Assembly (NCBI RefSeq): GCF_000725485.1
Contig: NZ_JOAG01000046.1
Location: 1-64,000 of the forward strand
Source: Nonomuraea candida
GTDB lineage: Bacteria; Actinomycetota; Actinomycetes; Streptosporangiales; Streptosporangiaceae
Length of the DNA stretch: 64,000 bases
Reading direction: 5' to 3'
Shown: piece by piece, positions 50,591 to 60,164 of the stretch
Layout: each line of letters begins with the position of its first letter
Position numbering within the stretch: position 1 is the stretch's first letter
Notes under the pieces: generated by a model
The model's input: the letters and a program-made list of their open reading frames with translations, nothing else
Database searches by the model: none
Told to the model about the DNA's origin: nothing
Made by a program: the position numbers and the translations under genes

Positions 50591-51202
50591 GTGTCCCAGT
50601 CACGCCCCCACCGCGTTCGCGGCCTCGCCGTCGCGGTCGTCGTCGCCGGTCTCGCGGTGCCGTTCCTGGCCTCCACCGGCTCCGCCGAGACCGTCGCCCG
50701 CCCGGCGGCGCCACCGGCCGCCGCACCGGCGGCGGCCGCCACGGCCGTGCTGAAGTGCGACGTGCGCACCGCGCCCCAGCACCCGATCGTCTTCACCCCC
50801 GCGCTGCGCGACGCGGCGGCGCGGCACACCGAAGGGCAGGGCGTCCTCCTCCTGGAGAACTGCACCTCACCCTCGGGCACGATCACCGACATCAGGTCGG
50901 GGCGGCTGGAGGTGAGCGGCAGCGCCACCGCGAGCTGCCGCAGCGTCGCCGACCTGGCCGCGACCGGTAACGTCACCTGGCGCAACGGCCAGGGCACGAG
51001 CGTGGGCACCTCCACGCTCACTGCCTCCCACCCGGGCAGCGCCACCCTCGCCGACAACCTGCTGAGCGGCACCGTCGCCGCCGGCCGGCTCAAGGGCCGT
51101 TCCTTCAGCGGCACCGGCACCATGACCTCCGACCTCAACCAGTGCACCACCCCCGCCGGCTTCACCCAGCTCACCGGCACGGGCCAGATCTCCTTCACCT
51201 GA
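50591..51202 (+). CDS. Secreted beta-rich protein, unknown function
   Basis: A 203-residue exported protein. The signal spans VRGLAVAVVVAGLAVPFLAS and ends near GSAETV, followed by an Ala/Pro linker. The mature part is Thr/Ser/Gly-rich with four Cys (LKCDVR, LENCTS, ASCRS, NQCTT) that could form two disulfides. Alternating hydrophobics imply a beta-sandwich. No family is named. GTG 50591 follows AGGAGG. Confidence 0.75.
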   Translation: MSQSRPHRVRGLAVAVVVAGLAVPFLASTGSAETVARPAAPPAAAPAAAATAVLKCDVRTAPQHPIVFTPALRDAAARHTEGQGVLLLENCTSPSGTITDIRSGRLEVSGSATASCRSVADLAATGNVTWRNGQGTSVGTSTLTASHPGSATLADNLLSGTVAAGRLKGRSFSGTGTMTSDLNQCTTPAGFTQLTGTGQISFT

Positions 51203-51374
51203 CCCCGGCGACCGGAGGAAGCAGCCGAGGCCCAGGCGCGTCGCCAGGGCGCTGCCGAACGGCAGAGGCACCGTGACGACGGCCCAGAGGCACCGTGGCG
51301 ACGGCCTGCACGCGGACGGCAAGGACCCTCCGCCCGCCCTCATGGGGCGGTGCGGAGGGCACGCGGTGTGGGGC

Positions 51375-52577
51375 TCAGGCCGGGGAGGGGCGCTGGGCCG
51401 CCCAGGCGGTGAGTCCTTCCTCGGTGAGGACGTGGTCGAGGGCGGTGGCCACGGCTCCGCGCAGGGCCGCGTCGCGGCCGAGGGCGGCGGCGAGCACGGG
51501 GGGTGGGTGGGGGCGGCGGAAGCGCATGAGGCCGTGGGTGAGGGCGGTGGTGAACTCGGGTTCGGCTGCGGCGCGTAGTGATGGCGCCAGGCCGCCGAGG
51601 GTGACGACGGCTGGGTCCAGGGCGTTGATCAGGCCGGCCAGGCCGTGGGCCAGCGCGGTGGCGGTGCGGGCGATGGCGGCGCGGGCGGCCGGGTCGGCGG
51701 GGGCGCGGGTGAGGATCTGTTCGGCGTAGGTGCGGGGGTCGGGGGGTGGAGGCTGGCCGAGGTGGCGGGCGATGGCGCGGCCGTCGACGGTCAGGTCCCA
51801 GCAGCCGTGGGCGCCGCAGGGGCAGCGCAGGGCGGGGTCGCCGAACGGCAGGTGGCCGAACTCCCCGCCGGCGCCGGTCGCGCCGTGCAGGGGGCGGCCG
51901 TCGATGACCAGGGTGCCGCCGATGCCGACCTCCACGGTGAGGTGCAGGACGGTCGCCGCCGCGGCCGCGGCGCCGTGGCGGGCTTCGGCGAGGCCGGCGA
52001 GGGTGGCGTCGTTGCCGATCAGCAGCGGGGTGCGGGGGTCGGGTGCCAGGGCGGTCAGGTCGACGGCGTCCCAGCCGAGCACGCTGGATTGCACGACGGT
52101 GCCGTGTTGCACGGTCGCGGCGATGGCCACGCAGGTCGCCCGGATGCGGTGGCCGTAGTGGTGGTGCAGGCGTCGCACCGCCCGGGCGACCGCGGCGATC
52201 ACGTGCTCGGGGGCGCGGCTGTGGTGTGGTGCGGTGTCGGTGATGCGGGGCTGTCCGTCGAGGGGTGCGATCGCGCAGCGCCAGTCCTCCTGGCGCAGGT
52301 CCACGGCGATGACGAGGGGGCCGTCCGGGTGGGGGGTGAGCACGCTCGTCGGACGGCCCCGTGACGTGGCGGCGGCCGGGGTCTCGGCGAGCAGGGCGAG
52401 GTCGCGCAGCCGGGAGGTGATCTCGGTGGCGGAGCCGGTGCTGAGGCCGAGCCGGCGCGCGACGGCCGCTCTGGTCACGCCCGGCTCGCGGCGCATCTCC
52501 CGCAGCACGGCCAGGGCGCCGCGCCAGCGGAGATGGGTGGCACGCGCCGGCCCGGTCCGGTCGGGTGGGGTTGCCAT
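51375..52577 (-). CDS. ROK-family transcriptional regulator or kinase
   Basis: A 400-residue protein. An N-terminal winged helix (VTRAAVARRLGLSTGSATEI) is joined to a ROK sugar-kinase-like domain. LTVEVGIGGTLVIDGRPL is the ATP/sugar region with G-x-G-G, GAGGEFGHL has the E-x-G-H sugar-binding motif, and CPCGAHGC is the zinc-binding ROK signature. It likely represses genes in response to a sugar or sugar phosphate. The target is unknown; the next gene is divergent. Confidence 0.92.
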   Translation of the reverse strand: MATPPDRTGPARATHLRWRGALAVLREMRREPGVTRAAVARRLGLSTGSATEITSRLRDLALLAETPAAATSRGRPTSVLTPHPDGPLVIAVDLRQEDWRCAIAPLDGQPRITDTAPHHSRAPEHVIAAVARAVRRLHHHYGHRIRATCVAIAATVQHGTVVQSSVLGWDAVDLTALAPDPRTPLLIGNDATLAGLAEARHGAAAAAATVLHLTVEVGIGGTLVIDGRPLHGATGAGGEFGHLPFGDPALRCPCGAHGCWDLTVDGRAIARHLGQPPPPDPRTYAEQILTRAPADPAARAAIARTATALAHGLAGLINALDPAVVTLGGLAPSLRAAAEPEFTTALTHGLMRFRRPHPPPVLAAALGRDAALRGAVATALDHVLTEEGLTAWAAQRPSPA

Positions 52578-52781
52578 GTGTCGTTCCCCTTCGTTTATGC
52601 TCGGTGGACGAGTTTAATCGAAGGGGGCGCTGTCCGAACGGATCTCGCGGCGATCTGTCCCTGCCCGCCTCGACCGGCCCGCCTCGGCCGGCCCGCCCGC
52701 TCCAGCGCTCGCGGTGAAACGACGCCGTTCCATCGCTGACCATCGAATGATCCCGCGAATGATCCCGACGAGGAAGGCAGC
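52578..52781. promoter_or_regulatory. Divergent ROK/epoxide hydrolase control region
   Basis: GTTTATGCTC near 52593 and ACGAGTTTAA near 52607 give an AT-rich patch that may hold the ROK operator. GATCCCGCGAATGATCCCG-type repeats (AATGATCCCG twice, near 52746 and 52756) precede the hydrolase ribosome site GAGGAAGG. No promoter is certain. Confidence 0.4.
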
Positions 52782-53942
52782 ATGTCCGACCACGTGACAC
52801 CATTCCGTCTCGACATCCCGGAGCCCGCGCTGGCCGACCTGCGCGAGCGGCTGCGGCGCACGCGGTGGCCCGAGAAGGAGACGGTCGAGGACTGGTCGCA
52901 GGGCGTTCCGCTGGACTACCTGCGCGAGTTGTGCCGGTACTGGGCCGACGAGTACGACTGGCGCGCCACCGAGCGGCGCCTGAACGCGCTGCCCCAGTTC
53001 CGGACCTCCATCGACGGCCTCGGAATCCACTTCCTGCACGTCCGCTCGCCCCACGAGGACGCGTTGCCGATCATCCTGACCCACGGATGGCCCGGCTCGA
53101 TCGTGGAGTTCCTCAAGGTGATCGGCCCGCTCACCGACCCGGCGGCCTACGGCGGCGACGCCCGGGACGCCTTCCACGTCGTGTGCCCGTCCCTGCCCGG
53201 CTACGGCTTCAGCGACAAGCCGGAGCACCGCGGCTGGGGCGTGGAGCGGATCGCCGACGCCTGGATCGAGCTGATGGCCCGGCTCGGCTACGACCGGTAC
53301 GCCGCGCAGGGCTCCGACTGGGGCACGACCGTCACCACGCTCATCGGCCTGCGCGACCCCGCCCACGTGGCGGGCATCCACCTCGTCCCGCCGCTGGCGG
53401 CCCCGGACCCGGCCACGTTCGGCGACCTCACCGCCGCCGAACGGGCCGCGCTCGCCGACCTGGAACGCGGCCGGGAGGACGAGGACGGGTACTCCCTGGA
53501 GCAGTCCACCCGGCCGCAGACCATCGGCTACGGCCTCGTCGACTCGCCGGCGCTGCTGTGCGCGTGGATCATCGAGAAGTTCCGGTCCTGGACCGACGGC
53601 GGCGGCCACCCCGAGGGCGCCCTCACGCGCGACGAGCTGCTCGACAACCTGATGTTCTACTGGCTGCCCGGGACCGGCGCGTCCGCCGCCCGGCTCTACT
53701 GGGAGAGCTTCAAGGCGGTCCAGCGGCTCTTCACCACCGGGACGACGGACGTGGTGACCGTCCCGGCGGGCTGCTCGGTCTTTCCCGGGGAGAACCCCAG
53801 GCCGTCGCGGCGGTGGGCCGAGCGGCGCTTCACCGACATCCTGTACTGGAACGAGCCGGCCAAGGGTGGCCACTTCGCCGCGTTCGAGCAGCCGGGCCTG
53901 TTCGTCGAGGAGCTCCGTGCCTTCTTCCGCCTGCTCCGCTGA
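52782..53942 (+). CDS. Epoxide hydrolase (EHN-type alpha/beta hydrolase)
   Basis: A 386-residue hydrolase. The N-terminal EHN region (PFRLDIPEPALADLRERLRR) precedes the alpha/beta fold. HGWPGS holds the oxyanion HGxP motif, the nucleophile Asp is in GSDWGTTV, and the C-terminal His is in GGHFAAFEQP. The two lid Tyr positions are plausible in LYWESF and NLMFYW. It opens epoxides to diols. The NTF2-like gene follows 55 bases later, so the two are probably co-transcribed. Confidence 0.93.
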   Translation: MSDHVTPFRLDIPEPALADLRERLRRTRWPEKETVEDWSQGVPLDYLRELCRYWADEYDWRATERRLNALPQFRTSIDGLGIHFLHVRSPHEDALPIILTHGWPGSIVEFLKVIGPLTDPAAYGGDARDAFHVVCPSLPGYGFSDKPEHRGWGVERIADAWIELMARLGYDRYAAQGSDWGTTVTTLIGLRDPAHVAGIHLVPPLAAPDPATFGDLTAAERAALADLERGREDEDGYSLEQSTRPQTIGYGLVDSPALLCAWIIEKFRSWTDGGGHPEGALTRDELLDNLMFYWLPGTGASAARLYWESFKAVQRLFTTGTTDVVTVPAGCSVFPGENPRPSRRWAERRFTDILYWNEPAKGGHFAAFEQPGLFVEELRAFFRLLR

Positions 53943-53997
53943 CCGCGCGACTGCCGCCGGCCCCCGTCAGGTCACGTACGAACCCGGAGGAGACACT

Positions 53998-54360
53998 GTG
54001 GAGACGGATCTTCGCGCCCATGCCGACGCCTGGCTGGCGGCCTGGGAGCGCCGCGATCTCGATGCGATCCTGGCCTGCTACGCGGAGGACGTCGACTTCG
54101 CCGCCCCTACCGTGGCGCGCCGCTGGGGACGTGCCGACGGCCGGCTGCACGGCAGGGCGGAGCTGCGCAGGCACTTCGAGCTCGGCCTGGAACTGGCCCC
54201 GGACCTGACCTTCACCGAGGAGGCGCTGCTGCCCGGCGCGGGCGGCTATGCGCTGCTGTACCGGCGCGAGAACGGCAACCGCGTGCTCGACGTCGTCGAG
54301 CTGGACCGGCACGGCAGGGCCGCCCGCGTCCGCGCCTTCTACCAGGGCCCGCAGCGGTGA
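53998..54360 (+). CDS. NTF2-like (SnoaL-type) protein
   Basis: A 120-residue small alpha+beta cone-fold protein. AWLAAWERRDLDAILACYAE then DVDFAAPTVARRWGR match the SnoaL/NTF2-like opening, and the later strands (YALLYRRENGNRVLDVVEL) fit. Members are isomerases, hydrolases or non-enzymatic. GTG 53998 follows CGGAGGAG. It lies after the epoxide hydrolase and may act on its product. Confidence 0.85.
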   Translation: METDLRAHADAWLAAWERRDLDAILACYAEDVDFAAPTVARRWGRADGRLHGRAELRRHFELGLELAPDLTFTEEALLPGAGGYALLYRRENGNRVLDVVELDRHGRAARVRAFYQGPQR

Positions 54361-54493
54361 TCCGCGTCCTCCTCGTCCGCCTGGGGGTTATCTCCCATCC
54401 CGGACGGGTGCCAGGGCGGTTCTCCGCCGGGTGACCGCGCTCCTAGCGTGGCCCTCGCACGGATTTCACGCTGCGAGCAGGAGGTGGTCGATC

Positions 54494-56098
54494 GTGGGCA
54501 AGGTGACCCGCCGCGGATTCATGGGCGGGGCGGCGGCAGCCGGTGGGACGGCGGTGCTGGATCTCGGCACGCCGTCGCGGGCGGAGGGCCGGGAGCTGGG
54601 GCCGGTCCGGATAGCCCCGGGTGATCCGCGTTACGAGGATCTCGCCGTACGCCGGACGAACCAGCGCTTCGATCCCAGGCCGGAGTACTTCCACGTGGCC
54701 GGCTCGACCGCGCAGGTGGAGAAGGCCGTGGAGGAGGCCGTCAGGGCGGGCAAGCGGGTCACCGTGCGCAGCGGCGGCCACTGCTACGAGAACTTCGTCG
54801 GTGACGGCGCGCAGGTCGTGATCGACCTGTGCGAGATGTCGGAGGTGTACTTCGACGACAGGCGGGGCGCGTTCGCGATCGAGGCGGGCGCGACGCTGAT
54901 GCAGGTGTACCGGAAGCTGTACCTGGGCTGGGGGGTGACGATTCCCGGCGGCCAGTGCGGCGGGGTGGCGGCCGGCGGCCACATCGCCGGCGGCGGCTAC
55001 GGCCAGCACTCGCGCCGGCTGGGCGCGGTGGTCGACTACCTGCACGCCGTGGAGGTCGTGGTGGTGGACCGCGCGGGGCGGGCGCGAGCGGTGATCGCCA
55101 CCAGGGATCCGTCCGACCCCCACCATGACCTGTGGTGGGCGCACACGGGCGGCGGGGGCGGCAACTTCGGCGTCGTGACGCGTTACTGGATGCGCGACCC
55201 GCGGGCGAAGGGGAAGGATCCCCGCACGCTGCTGCCCAAGCCGCCGCCGGCCCTGCTGGTCTGCCATCCGGCCTGGTCGTGGGGCGACATGAGCAGGGAG
55301 TCCTTCACCGCCTTGCTGCGCAACCACGGCGCGTGGCACGAGCGCAACAGCGACCCCGGCTCGCCGTACGCGGGGCTGTGGAGCGCGCTGATCGTCCAGA
55401 GCCGCGCCCAGGGGGCGGATCCCGGCGGCATGATCCTGCCGACCATGATGGACGCCTCCGTCCCGGACGCCGGCCGGCTGCTCACCGACTACTTCGCGGC
55501 GCTGACGCGGGGAGTGGGGGCGCGGGCGTACATCCCCGAGGTGCGGCGGCTGCCGTGGTACCAGGCGGTCAGCACGCAGGCACTCGGCGCCGACCAGGAG
55601 TCGGGGAGGTTCAAGGCCAAATCCGCCCAGCTGCGCCGGCGCTTCACCGACCGGCAGATCGGGGTCGCCCACGACCACCTGAGCGTGCCCGCTCCGGCGT
55701 CCGCGAGCGGGGTGCTGCTGCTGGCGTCGTACGGCGGGCAGGTCAACACCGTGGCCTCCGGCGCGACCGCCATGGCCGAGCGCGACTCGATCCTCAAGGC
55801 GCTCTTCCTGGGCACCTGGACGGACGGCGACGGCGCCGCGGGCATCGCCTGGGTGCGGCGCTTCTATCAGGCGATGTACGCCGGCACGGGCGGAGTGCCG
55901 GTCCCGGGCGGCGCCAGCGGCGGCGCGTACATCAACTATCCCGACGTCGACCTGGCCGATCCGGCGTGGAACGCCTCCGGCGTGCCCTGGTCCACGCTCT
56001 ACTACGGCGGCAACTACCCGCGCCTGCAGCGGGTGAAGGCCCGCTGGGACCCGCGCGGGGTGTTCCGGCACGCCCTGTCCGTCCGGCCCGCCGGCTGA
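54494..56098 (+). CDS. Tat-exported FAD-binding oxidoreductase (berberine-bridge type)
   Basis: A 534-residue oxidase. TRRGFMGG with following hydrophobic Ala/Gly is a twin-arginine signal, so the folded flavoprotein is likely exported. The FAD domain has VTVRSGGHCYENF and CGGVAAGGHIAGGGYG, whose His and Cys could attach FAD at two positions as in BBE enzymes. NYPRLQRVKARWDPRGVFRH is the C-terminal BBE motif. GTG 54494 follows AGGAGGTGG. The substrate is unknown; oligosaccharide or natural-product oxidation is typical. Confidence 0.9.
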   Translation: MGKVTRRGFMGGAAAAGGTAVLDLGTPSRAEGRELGPVRIAPGDPRYEDLAVRRTNQRFDPRPEYFHVAGSTAQVEKAVEEAVRAGKRVTVRSGGHCYENFVGDGAQVVIDLCEMSEVYFDDRRGAFAIEAGATLMQVYRKLYLGWGVTIPGGQCGGVAAGGHIAGGGYGQHSRRLGAVVDYLHAVEVVVVDRAGRARAVIATRDPSDPHHDLWWAHTGGGGGNFGVVTRYWMRDPRAKGKDPRTLLPKPPPALLVCHPAWSWGDMSRESFTALLRNHGAWHERNSDPGSPYAGLWSALIVQSRAQGADPGGMILPTMMDASVPDAGRLLTDYFAALTRGVGARAYIPEVRRLPWYQAVSTQALGADQESGRFKAKSAQLRRRFTDRQIGVAHDHLSVPAPASASGVLLLASYGGQVNTVASGATAMAERDSILKALFLGTWTDGDGAAGIAWVRRFYQAMYAGTGGVPVPGGASGGAYINYPDVDLADPAWNASGVPWSTLYYGGNYPRLQRVKARWDPRGVFRHALSVRPAG

Positions 56099-56132
56099 TC
56101 GCGGCCCTCGGTTGATCACGGCCCCCGGCCGA

Positions 56133-56846
56133 TCACGGCCCGGCGGGGTCCGGGCGGGCGGGGTCCGGGCGGGCGGGGTCCGGGCGGGCGGGGTCCGGGC
56201 GGGCGTGGTTGAGGAAGGCCAGCACGGCCAGGACCCGGCGGTTGGTGTCGTCGGTGGCCTGGAGGCCGAGCTTGGCGAAGATGGCGGCGATGTGCTTGCC
56301 GAGGGTGCCCTCGCTGATGTAGAGCTGCCCGGCGATGGCGGCGTTCGAGCGGCCCTGGGCCATGAGCTGGAGCACCTCGCGCTCGCGCGGGCTCAGCGAC
56401 GCGACCGGGTGCAGGGGCGAGGTGCCGCCGAGCAGCTTCGCGATCACCTCCGGGTCCATGGCGGTGCCGCCGGCCGCGACGCGGCGCAGCGCGTCGACGA
56501 AGTGGCCCGTGTCGAAGACGCGGTCCTTGAGCAGGTAACCGACGCCTCCGGCGCCGTCGGCCAGCAGCTCGCGGGCGTAGATCTGCTCGACGTACTGCGA
56601 CAGGACCAGGACGGGGAATCCGGGATGGCGGGTGCGGGCCTCGATGGCGGCCCGCACCCCTTCGTCGGTGTAGCCGGGCGGCAGGCGCACGTCCACGATG
56701 GCGGCGTGCGGCCGGTGCCGGGCCAGGGCGTCGAGCAGCTCCGCGCCGGTCTCCACCGCGGCCACGATCTCGACGTCGTGGGCTCTCAGGAGGTGGGTGA
56801 GCCCTTCCCGGAGGAGGTAGACATCCTCGGCGAGGACAACGCGCAT
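56133..56846 (-). CDS. Two-component response regulator, LuxR/NarL type
   Basis: A 237-residue regulator. The receiver domain has acidic pair ED at residues 7-8, phospho-acceptor Asp in IVDVRLPP, Thr/Ser in VLVLSQYVEQ and Lys in YLLKDRV. The C-terminal helix-turn-helix is LSPREREVLQLMAQGRSNAA ... EGTLGKHIAAIFAKLGL. The protein ends in four RPDPA repeats coded by a 15-bp tandem repeat, beyond the normal domain end. Its start lies inside the 3' end of the histidine kinase gene. Confidence 0.93.
   Translation of the reverse strand: MRVVLAEDVYLLREGLTHLLRAHDVEIVAAVETGAELLDALARHRPHAAIVDVRLPPGYTDEGVRAAIEARTRHPGFPVLVLSQYVEQIYARELLADGAGGVGYLLKDRVFDTGHFVDALRRVAAGGTAMDPEVIAKLLGGTSPLHPVASLSPREREVLQLMAQGRSNAAIAGQLYISEGTLGKHIAAIFAKLGLQATDDTNRRVLAVLAFLNHARPDPARPDPARPDPARPDPAGP
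56146..56205 (-). repeat. 15-bp tandem repeat at the 3' end of the response regulator gene
   Basis: Four perfect copies of GGGTCCGGGCGGGCG. On the minus strand they give (RPDPA) repeats as a disordered tail just before the stop at 56133-56135. Confidence 0.9.
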
Positions 56847-58801
56847 GGAATCTCCAAGGTGGCGACGGTGGGTCCGCCCGGTGGGCTGGACAGGGTCAGA
56901 ACGCCGTCGAAGCCGTCGAGGCGGCGCCGGATGCCGTGCAGCCCGCCCCCGCGTCCGATCACGGCGCCGCCCCGCCCGTCATCGGTCACGGTGACCGTCA
57001 GCACGCCGTCCGCGTGGCGCAGCTCCACCAGGGCCCGTGACGCGGCGGCGTGCTTGGCGGCGTTGGTCAGCAGCTCGGACACGGCGAAGTAGACCGCCGC
57101 CTCGATCGGTGCGGCCGTCCGGCCCGGCAGGCGCACGCGGACCTCCGCCTCCAGCGGAGCGTCCATCGCCAGGGTGCGTACGGCGTCGGCGAGCCCGCGG
57201 TCGGCGAGCACCGGCGGGTGGATGCCCCTGATGAGCTCGCGCAGCTCGGCGAGCGCGGTCACCGACATCTCCTTGGCGCCGGCGATCATCGCCCTGGCCG
57301 CCTCGGGGTCCCGGTCGATGAGCCCTTCCGCCGCCCCCAGCGTCATCCCGACGGCCACCCACCGGGCCTGCGCGCCGTCGTGCAGGTCGCGTTCGATCCG
57401 GCGCAGCTCGGCGGCCTGGGCGTCCCGGAGCCGGGCGCGGCTGCTGGTCAGGGTGTCCACCCGGCTGGTCAGCGTGTCCACCCGGCCGGTCAGCAGCGCC
57501 GCCCGGGTCGGGCCGAGCAGCGACCGGCTCAGCAGGGCGTGGCAGCGCAGCAGCGCGGGGGCGACGGCCAGGCCGAGCGCGGCGGCGGCCAGGCCGGCCA
57601 CCGGGGCCGGCAGGCCCGGCCACCCCGGTACGGCGGCGTGCAGCAGGTCGTCGGGCGACCACGTCAGCCCGGTGAGCAGGCCCAGCGCCTCGGTCCACAA
57701 CCACAGCCAGCACAGCCCGGCCAGCCCGCCGACGATCAGCACGGCCGGTCCGGCGAACAGCACGGCGGCGACGGGCGCCTCCAGGAACAACCAGGCCAGG
57801 TCCCGCCACGAGGCCCGGTCGCGGGCCAGCCACCCGAACCGCCGCGCCCGCAGGGCGGCCGCCCGTGTCCGGTGCACCGTGCCGACCGGCCCCCACCCCA
57901 GCCGGTACGACCCGTCCGGCTCGGGATCGGGCGGCGGCGGCTCGGGACGGTACGGCTCGGCGATCCGCACGCCCGTCCACGCGCCGATCCGGGCCCGGCG
58001 CCAGGACACGAAACGACGCGAGCCCAGCACCGTCTCGGGCCACAGCCGCGCCGGCATCAGCCCGATCGCCACCACCTGGGTCACGGCGAACACCATCGCC
58101 ACCCCGGACAGCACGACGCTCGCGCACAGCCGCGCCCCGGCGGCGGCCCTCGCCCCGGCGGCCGCCGCGACGCGGCCCGGCGCGCGGCGTGACGACGGCG
58201 CGAGCAGCACCCGGGTCCAGCGGGCGTGCAGGTGCAGCAGCCGGGGCCCGAGCGCGAGGCCGAGCAGCAGCGCCGCGGCGCCGGCCGGGCGGTGGGACCA
58301 CACCGCCGCGAGCCCGCCGCCGATCAGCGCCGGCGCGAGCCCCGCCAGCACGCCGCCGATCGGCGGGTTGAGCAGCAGCCACGCCAGGTCGCGCGCGGTC
58401 GCCGGATCGCGGGCGATCCACCGCAGCCGCGCCAGGTAGGCGGGCGGGAACGCCGAGCGGAACAGGGCGTCGCCGTCGCGGTGCCAGCCGTCGGGATCGC
58501 GTACGGGCGGCGGCGGCGCCGGGCGGTAGGGCGAGGCGATCTCCACGCCACCCCACCGGCCGGCCAGCCGCCGGGCCAGTTCGGGCAGCCGGCGGCCGTG
58601 CTCGACGAAGAACGCCGGGGACGGCAGCCCGGCGTGCGCGCCCACGAAGATCACGACCAGCAGCGGCGGCCCCAGCAGCGCGAGCCCCGCCAGCGCCAGG
58701 CCGCGCAGGGGCGCGGTCACGTACCCGGCGAATCCCCCTGCCGGCGCCAGGCCACGCAGGGGCGCGCTCACGTACCCGACGAACCTGCTCCCTCGCCGCA
58801 C
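56786..58801 (-). CDS. Two-component sensor histidine kinase with duplicated sensor
   Basis: A 671-residue membrane kinase. Two copies of a multi-helix putative sensor unit are visible: AYLARLRWIARDPATARDLA around residue 120-140 and ARRFGWLARDRASWRDLAWL around 325-345, each followed by a hydrophobic hairpin. HisKA_3 has ERDLHDGAQARWVAVGM with phospho-His, and the ATP lid includes ELLTNAAKHA (N box) and DDGRGG. The start is GTG 58801. The C-terminus runs 20 codons into the regulator gene in another frame, a longer overlap than usual. Confidence 0.9.
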   Translation of the reverse strand: MRRGSRFVGYVSAPLRGLAPAGGFAGYVTAPLRGLALAGLALLGPPLLVVIFVGAHAGLPSPAFFVEHGRRLPELARRLAGRWGGVEIASPYRPAPPPPVRDPDGWHRDGDALFRSAFPPAYLARLRWIARDPATARDLAWLLLNPPIGGVLAGLAPALIGGGLAAVWSHRPAGAAALLLGLALGPRLLHLHARWTRVLLAPSSRRAPGRVAAAAGARAAAGARLCASVVLSGVAMVFAVTQVVAIGLMPARLWPETVLGSRRFVSWRRARIGAWTGVRIAEPYRPEPPPPDPEPDGSYRLGWGPVGTVHRTRAAALRARRFGWLARDRASWRDLAWLFLEAPVAAVLFAGPAVLIVGGLAGLCWLWLWTEALGLLTGLTWSPDDLLHAAVPGWPGLPAPVAGLAAAALGLAVAPALLRCHALLSRSLLGPTRAALLTGRVDTLTSRVDTLTSSRARLRDAQAAELRRIERDLHDGAQARWVAVGMTLGAAEGLIDRDPEAARAMIAGAKEMSVTALAELRELIRGIHPPVLADRGLADAVRTLAMDAPLEAEVRVRLPGRTAAPIEAAVYFAVSELLTNAAKHAAASRALVELRHADGVLTVTVTDDGRGGAVIGRGGGLHGIRRRLDGFDGVLTLSSPPGGPTVATLEIPCALSSPRMSTSSGKGSPTS

Positions 58802-58949
58802 CTCGCGCCTCCACGAGCCTCACGATCCCGGCCGCCCGGACTGTCCGGCTTCTCGATTCTGCGTCGCCGCACCTGTGGCCCGCACGATGAAAGCACGCCG
58901 GCCGGCGGTGACGGCATGGGTGCCAGCCCCCATTCGCGGGGGTACGGGA

Positions 58950-60164
58950 TCAGCGCAGGGCGGACAGCGTGCCGAGGGGGTTGTCCAGGAGTTTGGCGAA
59001 GGCGAGCTCGGCGGCCCCGGCGAGCGTGGTGTCGTCACCGAGGGCCGTCACGGTCAGGCGGACCCGTTCGCGGGAGACCGGCAGGACGTGCGCGTCGATC
59101 CGGGCGTGGACGCGGGACGCCGCGCCCGGGTAGACGTCGCGGAGCATCCCGCCGAAGACCACGAGCGCCGGGTTGAACAGGTTGATGAGGTTGACGACGC
59201 CGACGCCGAGCCAGTCGCCGACGCGGTCGAGGGCGTCCCGCGCCCGGGGGTCGCCGGTCCCGGCGAGGGCGACGACGGCCCGGATGCCGTCGCGTCCGAC
59301 GAGGTCGCCGGAGCGTCCCGCGTAGTCGAGCAGCGCCTCCTCCCCCACCTCGGCCTCCAGGCAGCCGCGCGAGCCGCACAGGCAGGGCCGCCCGTCGAAC
59401 GGGTTGACCAGCATGTGCCCGAGCTCGCAGCCGTAGCCCGCGTCGCCGTCGAGGAGTTCGCCGCCGACGATGATCCCGCCGCCGACGCCGACGTCGCCGT
59501 GCAGGTAGATGAGGTTGTCGACGCCGCGTCCCGCGCCGCGCACGTGCTCGGCGATCGCGCCCAGGTGCGCCTCGTTGCCCACCTCGACGGGCAGCCCGAG
59601 GCCGAGCCCGGCGCCGAGTTCCGGGCCGAACGCCTGGTCCACCCAGCCGAGGTGCGGGCCGTACCGGACCGTGCCGTCGACACGCCTGATCAGCCCGCAG
59701 TACGACGCGCCGACACCCACGCACAAGGCGTCCGGCCCGGCTCCGGCGACCAGCTCGCGGCCGAAGGCGGTCAGCACGCCGACGACGTCCTCCAGGTCGA
59801 CCCCGGCGCGGGTGCGCACGGCCTCGCGGCGGTCGAGGACCCGGCCGCCGAGCCCGACCCGGGCCGCGAGCAGCCGGTCCACGGCGACGTCGAAGGCGAG
59901 CCCGTACACGGTCGCCCGCTCGGGCATGACGACGATGGACGGCCGCCCGGCGCGGCCCCGCCCGGTGGGGACGCCCTCGCGGACGAGCCCGGCCGCGGCG
60001 AGTTCGGCGGTCAGGTCCATGATGGTGCTGCGGTTGAGGCCCATCCGGCGGCTGAGCGCGGCCCGTGACACCGCTTCGTCCTGGTGGACGTGGCGCAGCA
60101 CCTCGCTCAGGTTCCGCTGCCGCATCTGCTCCTGCGTCCGCGCGCCCGCCGCCGATCCCGTCAC
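58950..60164 (-). CDS. ROK-family transcriptional regulator
   Basis: A 404-residue repressor-like protein. The winged helix is VSRAALSRRMGLNRSTIMDL. The ROK domain shows LHGDVGVGGGIIVGGELL, CELGHMLVN (E-x-G-H) and CLCGSRGCLE (zinc site). TAGGCT on the minus strand (60172-60177) is seven bases before GTG 60164, which suggests a leaderless start there, although the frame is open to 60206. It is a paralogue of the ROK gene at 51375; the target is unknown. Confidence 0.9.
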   Translation of the reverse strand: MTGSAAGARTQEQMRQRNLSEVLRHVHQDEAVSRAALSRRMGLNRSTIMDLTAELAAAGLVREGVPTGRGRAGRPSIVVMPERATVYGLAFDVAVDRLLAARVGLGGRVLDRREAVRTRAGVDLEDVVGVLTAFGRELVAGAGPDALCVGVGASYCGLIRRVDGTVRYGPHLGWVDQAFGPELGAGLGLGLPVEVGNEAHLGAIAEHVRGAGRGVDNLIYLHGDVGVGGGIIVGGELLDGDAGYGCELGHMLVNPFDGRPCLCGSRGCLEAEVGEEALLDYAGRSGDLVGRDGIRAVVALAGTGDPRARDALDRVGDWLGVGVVNLINLFNPALVVFGGMLRDVYPGAASRVHARIDAHVLPVSRERVRLTVTALGDDTTLAGAAELAFAKLLDNPLGTLSALR

